Assembly: GCA_035254305.1 (NCBI GenBank)
Contig: DATFAS010000107.1
Coordinates: forward strand, 1 to 9,000
Reading direction: 5' to 3'
Source: DATFAS01 sp035254305
GTDB taxonomy: Bacteria; Bacillota; Bacilli; Aneurinibacillales; RAOX-1
Length of the DNA stretch: 9,000 nt
Within the stretch, counting starts at the first letter, position 1. Every line of letters starts with the position of its first letter. The translations under genes were made by a program, and so were the position numbers. The notes under the pieces are model-generated. The model was given only the letters and a program-made list of their open reading frames with translations, was not told the DNA's origin and searched no databases. Positions 1 through 6,566 of the stretch are shown here, piece after piece.

Positions 1-29
1 CCCGTGGCTAGTAAAAGTATTCTTTTCAT
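1..29 (-). CDS. 5' end of a further asparaginase (type I-like), cut by window edge
   Basis: Reading leftward from the ATG at 29-27, the nine complete codons and two further bases encode MKRILLLAT plus the start of a Gly codon. This matches the N terminus of the ansA product at 4979 (MKKILLLTTGG), which carries the first catalytic Thr of asparaginases two residues further on. A Shine-Dalgarno AAAGGTG lies 7-8 nt upstream. The upstream DNA (92-169) is recognisably homologous to the ansA promoter region, with the same -35/-10 spacing and the same flanking elements. I infer a second type I asparaginase gene or ansA paralogue continuing beyond the window. Only ten residues are visible, so the family call rests on this short match plus the promoter similarity; another protein with a similar first beta strand is possible. 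Confidence 0.68.
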
Positions 30-91
30 GATTAAGCACCTTTCTAAACTCTCTCAAATTTTGCTTACACAGAGTAAACATTTTATAGAAG

Positions 92-169
92 TTCGCGATC
101 AGCGTACTTTTATACTTATTATATTGAAAAGCGTTAGAAAGGACAAGTTATATTATTCAATTCGCGACC
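92..169 (-). promoter_or_regulatory. Promoter and putative operators of the left-edge asparaginase
   Basis: On the minus strand a -35 TTGTCC (141-146) and a -10 TATAAT (118-123) are separated by exactly 17 bp, giving a start near 111 and a leader of about 80 nt. TTCGCGACC (161-169) lies 14 bp upstream of the -35, and TTCGCGATC (92-100) lies just downstream of the start site. The same arrangement occurs in front of ansA at 5071-5160. The stretch 143-169 matches 5134-5160 at 23 of 27 positions without gaps. I infer that both genes share a regulator, most simply AnsR. An open frame on plus at 4-240 has no ribosome binding site and is not considered a gene. Confidence 0.66.
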
Positions 170-228
170 GATCATGCCGTTTTTATCGATTAACTCTGTA
201 TTCAGCTTTCGTTAATAAGCAATACGCG

Positions 229-251
229 AAAAGACCCTAGGGTAAGGGTCT
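229..251 (-). terminator. Intrinsic terminator of the type II asparaginase gene
   Basis: A 7 bp perfect stem (AGGGTCT at 245-251 with AGACCCT at 232-238, 6 nt loop) begins 17 bases past the stop codon on the minus strand. It is followed by a short TTTT run. The placement fits termination of the asparaginase transcript before the promoter of the next minus-strand gene. Confidence 0.7.
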
Positions 252-268
252 ACAAATCATAGCTTTTC

Positions 269-1384
269 TTAATATCGATCAAAATAACCTTGAATTTCGT
301 TCGGATCTTGTGTTTTTGTAAGTGCAAGCATTAGTAAAATGCGCGCCTTCTGCGGATTTAAATTATCACTCGTAACAAAATGATTTTGAACATCAATATC
401 TTCGTGAGTGACGATTCCGTTAGGCACACGGGTACCACGAACGATGGCAACTCCTTTCTTTTGCGCATCAATTAAGCCAGGTAGTGTATTTTCATGCACT
501 GAACCGTCTCCTGTTCCAGCATGGATAATTCCTTTTGCACCTGCCGCGACAACCGCATCCACTAAGACTCTATCATCATCAGCATGAGAGTAGAGAATAT
601 CAACACGAGGCAATGTATCAATATTTGTAATGTTGAACTCAGATTCGGTTGTGTGATTTCTTGCTGGTAAATTATAGAACAGGGCTTTTCCACCCTGCAT
701 GTATCCAAGGTATCCTAATTCACTATTTTTAAATGTATCGACATCAGTAGTATTTGTTTTGGTTGTATCCCTTGCATCCCCAATTTTGTCATTGAGTGCG
801 ATAAGAACACCTTTACCCCATGCATTTTTTGAACCTGCAAGAGCAACTGCATTATATAGATTCATTGGACCGTCAGCAGATATTGCAGTGGATGGACGCA
901 TAGAGCCTACAAGCACAATCGGTTTATTGCTATGTACCGTAAGATTTAGGAAATAGGCAGTTTCTTCTAAAGTGTCCGTACCATGAGTAATAACAACTCC
1001 ATCACATTTAGGATCATTAAGCTGCTTTTGAACTTCTTTTGCCAGCTTAATCATCACTGCATTCGTATTGGATGTTCCTGAATCAATGTGTGCTACCTGT
1101 TCCGTAGAAATGTTCGCGATATCCTTAAGGGCCGGTACGGATTCCAATAGTTGCTCAGGGCTTAATACACCTGCTTTATAACCCGTTGTTTGGGTTGCAG
1201 ATGCGCCTGTTCCTGCTATCGTTCCACCCATGGCAAGGACGGCAATATTAGGCAGATTAGATTGTTGACCCGATGCTTGAACGGAATCAGAAGTCACCGT
1301 TTGGGCATACCCCAAAATAGCTCCCAAGGTAGTAGCCCCCATTAAGCTTAAAGCAAGTGTTCCCACAGCAAGTAATTTCTTCAT
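269..1384 (-). CDS. ansZ: Secreted type II L-asparaginase / glutaminase-asparaginase
   Basis: Hydrolyses L-asparagine, and probably also L-glutamine, outside the membrane to aspartate or glutamate plus ammonia. The 371 residues start with a Sec signal peptide (KK, then a hydrophobic stretch about 4-25; likely cleavage after GYA near 27 or after VQA near 37). There is no lipobox Cys, so it is probably released rather than lipid-anchored. The family core is complete: MGGTIAG with nucleophile Thr55, Tyr69, Ser102, HGTDT with Thr136-Asp137, and Lys209 in TKTNTTD. The conserved C terminus LNPQKARILLMLALTKTQD is present. LPARNHTTESEF and similar stretches recall Pseudomonas glutaminase-asparaginase. 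The position equivalent to E. coli Asn248 is Asp293, an inference from remembered sequences. AGGAGG lies 8 nt before the ATG. The gene is divergent from the GlnK-GlnL pair. The symbol is by analogy with Bacillus ansZ. Confidence 0.93.
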   Translation of the reverse strand: MKKLLAVGTLALSLMGATTLGAILGYAQTVTSDSVQASGQQSNLPNIAVLAMGGTIAGTGASATQTTGYKAGVLSPEQLLESVPALKDIANISTEQVAHIDSGTSNTNAVMIKLAKEVQKQLNDPKCDGVVITHGTDTLEETAYFLNLTVHSNKPIVLVGSMRPSTAISADGPMNLYNAVALAGSKNAWGKGVLIALNDKIGDARDTTKTNTTDVDTFKNSELGYLGYMQGGKALFYNLPARNHTTESEFNITNIDTLPRVDILYSHADDDRVLVDAVVAAGAKGIIHAGTGDGSVHENTLPGLIDAQKKGVAIVRGTRVPNGIVTHEDIDVQNHFVTSDNLNPQKARILLMLALTKTQDPNEIQGYFDRY

Positions 1385-1520
1385 ATTACCTTCCTCCTAA
1401 ATTATGTATTCATCAATGAGAGAATGACCATGAACCAATCCTTAAGACAGCCGGACTTTTAGAAGCTAATCAGCTTGTCTTCCCATCCGTGATGATTGTT
1501 CTAAGTCTATATTCCGACCT

Positions 1521-1546
1521 ACAAAAACACACAGAAATCTACAATA
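1521..1546 (-). promoter_or_regulatory. Triple direct repeat resembling a GlnL binding site
   Basis: Read on minus, TATTGT-N4-TTCTGT-N4-TTTTGT gives three hexamers at exact 10 bp periodicity, so all on one helix face. With the preceding base each is TTWYTGT. The B. subtilis GlnL site upstream of glsA has been described as TTTTGT-N4-TTTTGT; the last two copies match that with one mismatch. A response regulator of the GlnL type is encoded 1.5 kb away, and its operon starts on the other side of this region. I infer that the regulator activates the divergent secreted asparaginase, its own operon, or both. Confidence 0.5.
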
Positions 1547-1623
1547 AATTTTGTTATCGCTTTCAAAAAAGTCGCCTAACTATCGTGAAATATTCGATAA
1601 CTTACTTCAGTTCAAAAAATATC

Positions 1624-1653
1624 GTGACGATGAATGGCGAAATCCTGTAGAAT
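1624..1653 (+). promoter_or_regulatory. Putative promoter of the sensor kinase-regulator operon
   Basis: A -35 GTGACG (1624-1629, 4 of 6) and a -10 TAGAAT (1648-1653, 5 of 6) are separated by 18 bp, giving a start about 35 nt before the TTG codon. The -35 sits inside the perfect palindrome ATCGTGACGAT (1621-1631), where a bound protein would block RNA polymerase. Confidence 0.42.
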
Positions 1654-1692
1654 ATTCCTTAAACATTAATTGATGTAGGAAGTGTTTTCTGA

Positions 1693-2982
1693 TTGAAAGA
1701 AAATTTGTTCATCCTTTTCCTTATGATTGTTACTGTGCCATTGGCAGGTGAATTGAAATTTTATCCCCTAGACGACCCGTTCCGAGTCAGTTTAGGTACA
1801 CCTACTTTTTTCTTTTTTTTATTATGGATACGAAAAATCCCAACGGTTCTCTCCGGTTTATTGGTTGGAATCTCCGTGCTTGCCTTTCGGATGGGGTTGG
1901 ATTGGAGTTTGCACCCTGATTTTCAATGGGTAGTTTCATTCAGACTTCATTTCCCCGCCTTTTTTTACTATTTGACCTATGCTGCTTTCTTTCAATTAGC
2001 TCGAATCCATCATTTTGGGCAGCGCCCCCTACTGGTTGGAGCCCTAGGAATACTGGCAGAAACGATAGCTAGCATTGTAGAGCTATCCTTTCGAGTTCCC
2101 TCCTTGGACCAATTATTTACTTGGTCAACCTTGGTGGAAATTGTGATCATTGCAACTATCCGCAGCTTTTTTGTTCTAAGCTTTTTTAATATCATCCAAT
2201 TACGTCAGGCGAAGCTTGCAGAAGAACAGCAACGAAGGCAAAATGAACGAATGATGCTGCTCATTTCTGGATTGTATGAAGAATCCGTTCAACTCAAAAA
2301 GTCACTGCAGCAGGCAGAAGAAATTACAAAAGAATGCTATGATTTATACCGGACACACAACGAGTTAAACACCAAGTATCCCTCCATTGATTTGTCAGAG
2401 TTAGCTCAAAAAGCATTAAGGATTGCCGGACAAGTCCACGAAATTAAGAAAGATAACCAGCGAATTTATGCCGGTCTGGCCAAAATGATCTCAGATGAAA
2501 GCACGACGGACTATATGAACATTACACAAATAGGAGAAATCATTGTTCGAACGAATCAAAAATATGCCTATTACTTAGAAAAAAATATCCAATTTTCGGT
2601 AAATATTGAAGATTCCCTACCTCCATTCCATGTCTATACCGTCTTGTCTTTGGTAAATAATTTGGTGGCTAACGCTGTAGAAGCGATACAAGAATATGGA
2701 ATGATCAGCATCGACATTTATAAGAAAGAAGAATGCTTGGAATTCCGAATTTTAGATAATGGTGTAGGCATCCCTCCCAAAAAACGAGAAATGATTTTCG
2801 AACCAGGATATACAACAAAATATGATGTTTCTGGAAAATCCTCAACAGGAATAGGCCTTTCTTATGTAAGAGAGGCAGTCACGAGTTTAAAAGGCTATAT
2901 CACCTTAGAAGATAACCTTATAGAGAGAAAAACGATTTTCATATTAACGCTGCCGATTCATAGCATTATGCAGAAAGGATGA
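1693..2982 (+). CDS. glnK: Membrane sensor histidine kinase, GlnK (YcbA) type
   Basis: Sensor of a two-component system. In B. subtilis the GlnK-GlnL pair responds to glutamine and turns on glutaminase and glutamine uptake. The first 170 residues contain about six hydrophobic segments (roughly 4-18, 36-48, 51-67, 86-104, 112-133, 145-168), beginning with the family-like AGELKFYPLDDPFRVSLG. A charged, probably coiled segment (172-215) leads to an unusual H box, QVHEIKKD with phospho-acceptor His249. The ATPase domain has NNLVANAVEA (N box, 322-331), DNGVGI (355-360), FEPGYTTK and GKSSTGIGLSYVRE (381-394). The start is TTG, with AGGAAGTG 8 nt upstream. The downstream regulator begins 4 nt after the stop, so the pair is one operon. 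It is unrelated to the PII protein that shares the name. Ligand specificity here is inferred. Confidence 0.87.
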   Translation: MKENLFILFLMIVTVPLAGELKFYPLDDPFRVSLGTPTFFFFLLWIRKIPTVLSGLLVGISVLAFRMGLDWSLHPDFQWVVSFRLHFPAFFYYLTYAAFFQLARIHHFGQRPLLVGALGILAETIASIVELSFRVPSLDQLFTWSTLVEIVIIATIRSFFVLSFFNIIQLRQAKLAEEQQRRQNERMMLLISGLYEESVQLKKSLQQAEEITKECYDLYRTHNELNTKYPSIDLSELAQKALRIAGQVHEIKKDNQRIYAGLAKMISDESTTDYMNITQIGEIIVRTNQKYAYYLEKNIQFSVNIEDSLPPFHVYTVLSLVNNLVANAVEAIQEYGMISIDIYKKEECLEFRILDNGVGIPPKKREMIFEPGYTTKYDVSGKSSTGIGLSYVREAVTSLKGYITLEDNLIERKTIFILTLPIHSIMQKG

Positions 2983-2986
2983 GAAG

Positions 2987-3913
2987 ATGCGATTCTTTAT
3001 TGTAGATGATGATAAGGCTGTTCGGATGATGATTGCTGAAATTATCGAAGATTTGGAGCTTGGTGAAGTGGTTGGGGAAGCCGAAGATGGTTCTATGGTG
3101 GATCTCCATGTACTAATGATGAACAGAATCGATATCCTAATCATAGATTTATTAATGCCGATTCGCGATGGGATTTCCACGGTACGCGAATTGATGACTG
3201 CATTTAACGGGAAAATCATTATGATATCACAGGTAGAGTCGAAGGAAATGATAGGAGAAGCCTATTCATTAGGGGTTGAATACTATATTACTAAACCTAT
3301 TAACCGTGTAGAAGTGCACGGGATCATCCAAAGAGTAAGTGAAAATGTTCGCTTGCAGAAATCAATCTACGATATTCAAAAAACATTGAATGTACTTGGC
3401 TTCGGCAAATCAAAGGAGAAAAAAGAAGATCCTTTTACCGAAGCAAACATTACCTCCTCTGCCCGTTTTATTTTATCCGAGTTAGGCATGCTTGGAGAAA
3501 GCGGAACAAAAGATTTACTCGATATGATGGACTACCTATTTCAGTATTACAAAGAAACGCCTTTAAAAAATCATGAATTCCCTTCCCTTAAGGGTATTTT
3601 TTTGAACATCGCACTGAAGAAATGTGGAGAATCCCTTGAGTCCACAGAGGTAAAAAAGGAAATGAAAGCTGCAGAGCAACGCATTCGCAGAGCCATATGC
3701 CAGGCATTAAATCATTTGGCTTCACTAGGATTAACAGATTACGCAAATCCAAAATTTGAAAATTATGCAGCGAAATTTTTCGACTTTACCGAGATCCGAA
3801 AAAAAATGCTAGAGTTAGAAAATGATGAGGAATCCTCCCAATCCCCTATTCGGATTAATACCAAAAAATTCGTGCAAGTTCTTTACATTGAGTCTATAAG
3901 ATTGATGCGATAG
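2987..3913 (+). CDS. glnL: Response regulator, GlnL (YcbB) type
   Basis: Phosphorylated partner of the kinase just upstream and a DNA-binding activator. The receiver domain (about 1-118) has the acidic pocket FIVDDD (Asp7-9), phospho-acceptor Asp54 in LIIDLLMP, Ser81 and Lys103 in TKPIN. The motifs SQVESKEMIGEAYSLGVEY are typical of the Bacillus GlnL line. After a short linker, residues about 148-275 form the YcbB-type output domain rather than an OmpR, NarL or LytTR domain. The 308-residue length suits GlnL. The ribosome site AAAGGATG overlaps the kinase stop codon, pointing to translational coupling. No glsA-glnT operon, its B. subtilis target, is in this window; the nearest nitrogen genes are asparaginases, which may be its targets. 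Confidence 0.88.
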   Translation: MRFFIVDDDKAVRMMIAEIIEDLELGEVVGEAEDGSMVDLHVLMMNRIDILIIDLLMPIRDGISTVRELMTAFNGKIIMISQVESKEMIGEAYSLGVEYYITKPINRVEVHGIIQRVSENVRLQKSIYDIQKTLNVLGFGKSKEKKEDPFTEANITSSARFILSELGMLGESGTKDLLDMMDYLFQYYKETPLKNHEFPSLKGIFLNIALKKCGESLESTEVKKEMKAAEQRIRRAICQALNHLASLGLTDYANPKFENYAAKFFDFTEIRKKMLELENDEESSQSPIRINTKKFVQVLYIESIRLMR

Positions 3914-3928
3914 ACATTTGGGATACAA

Positions 3929-3961
3929 AAGCACCCTACCGAACTTTCGGCCAGGGTGCTT
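3929..3961. terminator. Bidirectional terminator between glnL and ansA
   Basis: AAGCACCCT (3929-3937) pairs with AGGGTGCTT (3953-3961), with an inner CCGA/TCGG stem. It lies 15 bp past the glnL stop and 7 bp past the ansA stop. On the minus strand the hairpin runs into TTTT; on plus it runs into TTCT and AT-rich DNA. It probably serves both convergent genes, better for ansA. Confidence 0.78.
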
Positions 3962-3968
3962 CTAAATT

Positions 3969-4979
3969 CTAGGTATTACTTTTGAATTTTGCCGGGGTAA
4001 TGTCATACGCAATAGGTGTCTCCATTATTTTTTTCACTTTTTCAAGATTATCGGTCTTCCCTAATGCCCACATTAATTTCGGAACGATGGATTCCGTATT
4101 CATATCCCTTGTGCGAATAATCATGTTTTGAGCTATCTTCCGTCCAACCTCGTATAAACCGAGGTCTTCCCCTTCTTCCAATACTTGCGTTGTAATCACA
4201 ACAGCAATACCTGATTCAATCAGCTCATGAATTTTTTGTACAAGGTTTCTTTCTATAAACGGAACTCCCCCAGTCCCGAAGCTCTCAATCACAATCCCTT
4301 TATAGAGTGGTTTAATGCAATCAAAGAGTTGAGGTTTTGTCCCAGGATGAAGCTTTAATAAAAATACATCTGGACAGAGAGATCCGTCAAATTTAATTCC
4401 CACATCTTTTCTAGGTGGAATGGGCTTTTGATACAAAACCTCCGAACCGTTCACACGGGCAATATAAGGGTAATTAATACTTTCAAAAGCATCATAGCTC
4501 TTCGTCCGAACCTTAACTACTCTAGTTCCAACAATCACTTTCCCATCGAAGACTATGAATACTCCACCTATATCCTCGCAGGCAACTCGAATGGCATCCG
4601 TAATGTTTTTCTTTGCATCTGTTCTTTTGTAATTAATCGGAATTTGGGACCCTGTAATAATTACCGGTTTGGACAGATTCTGCAGCATATAGGAGAGAGC
4701 TGCAGACGTATACCCCATCGTATCCGTCCCATGTGTAATGACAAATCCATCATACGCATCATAATTCTCATAAATGGCTTCCGCTATTTTGACCCAAAAT
4801 TCGGGTTGCATATTCGTACTGTCAATATTCATTATAATTTTACTTTCCACCTGATAGCTTTGGTTATGTTCAGGCAAATAACCAGCGATCTCATCAGCTG
4901 TCATTCCTGGTGTTAACCCTTGTTCCCCTGGAAGTGAAGCAATTGTTCCTCCTGTTGTTAACAAAAGTATTTTTTTCAT
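3969..4979 (-). CDS. ansA: Cytoplasmic type I L-asparaginase
   Basis: Hydrolyses intracellular L-asparagine to aspartate and ammonia. At 336 residues with no signal peptide it has the size of Bacillus AnsA. Catalytic landmarks are TTGGTIAS with Thr12, Asp53-Ser54 in NIDST, HGTDT with Thr85-Asp86, the TGSQIPI segment (109-115), and Lys155 in KVRTKSYDAF, which is the type I form of the catalytic lysine region. FGTGGVP lies in the C-terminal domain. The ribosome site GGGAGGT is 6 nt before the ATG. In B. subtilis ansA is followed by the aspartase gene ansB; here a terminator follows 7 bp after the stop, so the gene is monocistronic and no aspartase is visible. It is divergent from ansR, its probable repressor, and has a promoter at 5109-5137. 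Confidence 0.95.
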   Translation of the reverse strand: MKKILLLTTGGTIASLPGEQGLTPGMTADEIAGYLPEHNQSYQVESKIIMNIDSTNMQPEFWVKIAEAIYENYDAYDGFVITHGTDTMGYTSAALSYMLQNLSKPVIITGSQIPINYKRTDAKKNITDAIRVACEDIGGVFIVFDGKVIVGTRVVKVRTKSYDAFESINYPYIARVNGSEVLYQKPIPPRKDVGIKFDGSLCPDVFLLKLHPGTKPQLFDCIKPLYKGIVIESFGTGGVPFIERNLVQKIHELIESGIAVVITTQVLEEGEDLGLYEVGRKIAQNMIIRTRDMNTESIVPKLMWALGKTDNLEKVKKIMETPIAYDITPAKFKSNT

Positions 4980-5070
4980 GTCAAGACCTCCCTTATAAAG
5001 GTAGATTTCACTAGATAATAAGTTATAATACAGTTAAATCCTTAGACTTACAGTCCGACACCATTAATCA

Positions 5071-5160
5071 TTCGTGATAAAATACGCATAACGCAAACTT
5101 TACACTTAATTATATGGAATTTCTAACAAACTTACAAGTTTTAACATTCATTTCGCGACC
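5071..5160 (-). promoter_or_regulatory. ansA promoter with flanking putative operators
   Basis: On minus, -35 TTGTAA (5132-5137) and -10 TATAAT (5109-5114) are 17 bp apart, giving a start near 5102 and a leader of about 120 nt. TTCGCGACC (5152-5160) lies 14 bp upstream of the -35 and 12 bp from the divergent ansR -35, so one protein bound there could touch both promoters. TTCGTGATA (5071-5079) lies in the early transcribed region. The layout copies that in front of the left-edge asparaginase. AnsR is the obvious candidate ligand, but its site was inferred only from position and conservation. Confidence 0.62.
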
Positions 5161-5172
5161 ACACTTTTATGA

Positions 5173-5200
5173 TGGATAGGAAAGTAACTAATGTTATAAT
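5173..5200 (+). promoter_or_regulatory. ansR promoter (extended -10)
   Basis: A consensus -10 TATAAT (5195-5200) is preceded by TGT, making an extended -10. A weak -35 TGGATA (5173-5178) lies 16 bp upstream. Transcription would start near 5207, about 24 nt before the ansR ATG. Confidence 0.66.
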
Positions 5201-5230
5201 TAGGAAAAATAAACAGAAGGATTAAAAGCT

Positions 5231-5605
5231 ATGTTAAAGCGATTAGTGGAATTAAGAAAAAGTAAAAAGTGGTCACTCCAATATATTGCTGATCGGCTTG
5301 GAATTGCCAAAAGTACATATGCTGGATACGAGTCTGGGTACCGCGAACCTTCATTAGAGTCGATCAACAAGATTGCTGATCTTTTGGAAACATCCGTTGA
5401 CTATTTATTAGGGAGAACCGACCATCCAACAATCCAACCCCAAGAGGAAAAAATGAAGATGGAACAACCTCTCGAATTAACGGATAAGAATTCCGTGATC
5501 TCTATTCCATTAACAATAGATGGTAAATGCTTATCATCAGATGAACTTCTACAATTTATTGCCTTTGTTAGAGCTAAACGAGAACTTGAGAACAATAGAA
5601 ATTAA
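5231..5605 (+). CDS. ansR: XRE-family repressor of asparaginase genes, AnsR
   Basis: DNA-binding repressor that in B. subtilis shuts off the ans operon unless asparagine is present. The 124 residues begin with an XRE-type helix-turn-helix (about 4-60): SLQYIADRL (15-23), then the recognition helix in AKSTYAGYES (26-35). LETSVDYLLGR closes the domain. The stretch WSLQYIADRLGIAKSTYAGY is very close to what I recall of AnsR. After a Gln/Glu/Met-rich linker comes SIPLTIDGKCLSSDELLQFI, then a charged tail, the AnsR-like effector or oligomer region. AGAAGG lies 10 nt before the ATG. The gene is divergent from ansA across 251 bp, as in Bacillus. No clear terminator follows, so transcripts may read toward the YitT gene. 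Confidence 0.9.
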   Translation: MLKRLVELRKSKKWSLQYIADRLGIAKSTYAGYESGYREPSLESINKIADLLETSVDYLLGRTDHPTIQPQEEKMKMEQPLELTDKNSVISIPLTIDGKCLSSDELLQFIAFVRAKRELENNRN

Positions 5606-5643
5606 GCTAATACGATCTTCTTCAAATAGAATGCTGTAGCCTA

Positions 5644-5672
5644 TTGTCAGGAATCCATTCCCGTTATATACT
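5644..5672 (+). promoter_or_regulatory. Sigma-A promoter of the YitT-family gene
   Basis: TTGTCA (5644-5649) and TATACT (5667-5672), each 5 of 6 to consensus, are separated by 17 bp. Transcription would start near 5679, about 29 nt upstream of the ATG. This makes the gene independent of ansR. Confidence 0.72.
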
Positions 5673-5707
5673 GTGCCTTGTTATTCTACTAAATCTTGAG
5701 GTGAAGT

Positions 5708-6535
5708 ATGTTTCAATGGTTATTTATCCTAATGGGCAGTATAATTATGGCCTTTTCTTTTAATCAATTTTTAATTCCCCATCATGTGCTATCAGGAGGA
5801 ATTTCAGGAATCTCTATGATTTTAAGCAATTTTCTCCCCATCAATGCTGGTGTGCTAATGTGGGTACTGAATCTTCCCTTACTCATTATTGGTTGGAAAT
5901 TTTTAGGTAGGAGTTTCATTGGAAAAAGCCTTGTTTCGATCACAATCATCACGATCGCCATGTTATATATCCCAGTAACTCCAATTGCGGATGATCCTAT
6001 TCTATGCTCGGTATTTGGAGGGGTTTTGCTTGGGATTGCCGGAGGGTTAGTCTTTCGTGCAGCAGGCTCCACTGGTGGATTTGACATTGTAGGTTTACTG
6101 TTGACGAAGAAAAGAGACCTACCGTTGGGAGAACTGCTCTTTGGCTTGAATGCCGTCGTAGTTTTTATCGGAGGCTATTTGTTTGGCTGGAACCTCGCTA
6201 TGTATACCTTATTATCTATGTACGTATCTAGTCGGATCACAAATATGATTCACCCTCAACATTTAAAGCTCACCTTGATGATTATGACCAATAAGGGAGA
6301 TGAACTTCAAGAAGCACTTCTTTCTCATTTTCAACGAGGAGTCACTGTTCTTGAAGGTAAAGGAGCCTATACGAAACAGAGCCGATCAGTTCTTATCATG
6401 GTTATTTCTCGATTTGAGCTTCCTTCTGTTCAAAAAGTGATCAAAGAGACAGACTCACAGGCCTTCGTGGATATCCTTTCAACTGTAAGCGTAATGGGGA
6501 AATTTGCAAAAATTGACCCATCCGCGTCGATGTAA
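5708..6535 (+). CDS. YitT-family membrane protein (DUF161-DUF2179)
   Basis: Integral membrane protein of unknown transport role, of a family with many paralogues in Bacillales. The 275 residues contain about five to six hydrophobic segments (3-23, 46-63, 72-92, 98-118, 143-165, with 167-180 less sure). Two repeat signatures typical of the family are present: SGGISGISM (29-37) and GSTGGFDIVG (120-129). The cytosolic C-terminal DUF2179 domain (about 186-270) shows RGVTVLEGKGAYT (210-222). The ATG has GAGGTG 4 nt upstream. Nothing in the sequence ties it to asparagine metabolism; it has its own promoter and ends in a convergent hairpin region. Several family members exist, so no gene symbol is given. 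Confidence 0.9.
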   Translation: MFQWLFILMGSIIMAFSFNQFLIPHHVLSGGISGISMILSNFLPINAGVLMWVLNLPLLIIGWKFLGRSFIGKSLVSITIITIAMLYIPVTPIADDPILCSVFGGVLLGIAGGLVFRAAGSTGGFDIVGLLLTKKRDLPLGELLFGLNAVVVFIGGYLFGWNLAMYTLLSMYVSSRITNMIHPQHLKLTLMIMTNKGDELQEALLSHFQRGVTVLEGKGAYTKQSRSVLIMVISRFELPSVQKVIKETDSQAFVDILSTVSVMGKFAKIDPSASM

Positions 6536-6566
6536 ACACCACCATTTCAATTTTAAATATTTTTTT

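Larger units (their letters stand above)
1385..1692. other. 308 bp divergent intergenic region, asparaginase / sensor kinase
   Basis: This stretch holds no gene. Its 1437-1444 AATCCTTA followed by GAC and CCGGAC resembles 5037-5056 upstream of ansA. TCCGTGAT lies at 1486-1493 and TTCCGACC at 1512-1519. A triple direct repeat lies at 1521-1546. TATCGTGA occurs at 1581-1588 and again at 1620-1627. TATCG (1581) and CGATA (1595) form an inverted repeat, and ATCGTGACGAT (1621-1631) is a perfect odd palindrome. No convincing sigma-A promoter was found for the minus-strand asparaginase. TATAGA on minus (1506-1511) is a possible -10 lacking a good -35, which would fit an activator-dependent promoter. 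Confidence 0.6.

Noticed and set aside
4..240. Plus-strand open frame of 78 codons beginning GTG
   Set aside because: No ribosome binding site or family resemblance. It covers the promoter region of the minus-strand gene starting at 29 and the terminator at 229-251.
4428..4916. Plus-strand open frame of 162 codons inside ansA
   Set aside because: Antisense to a well-supported asparaginase, with no recognisable motifs and no start signals.
5101..5160. TnrA/GlnR site (TGTNA-N7-TNACA) near ansA
   Set aside because: TGTTA and TAACA pieces occur, but none at the required spacing.
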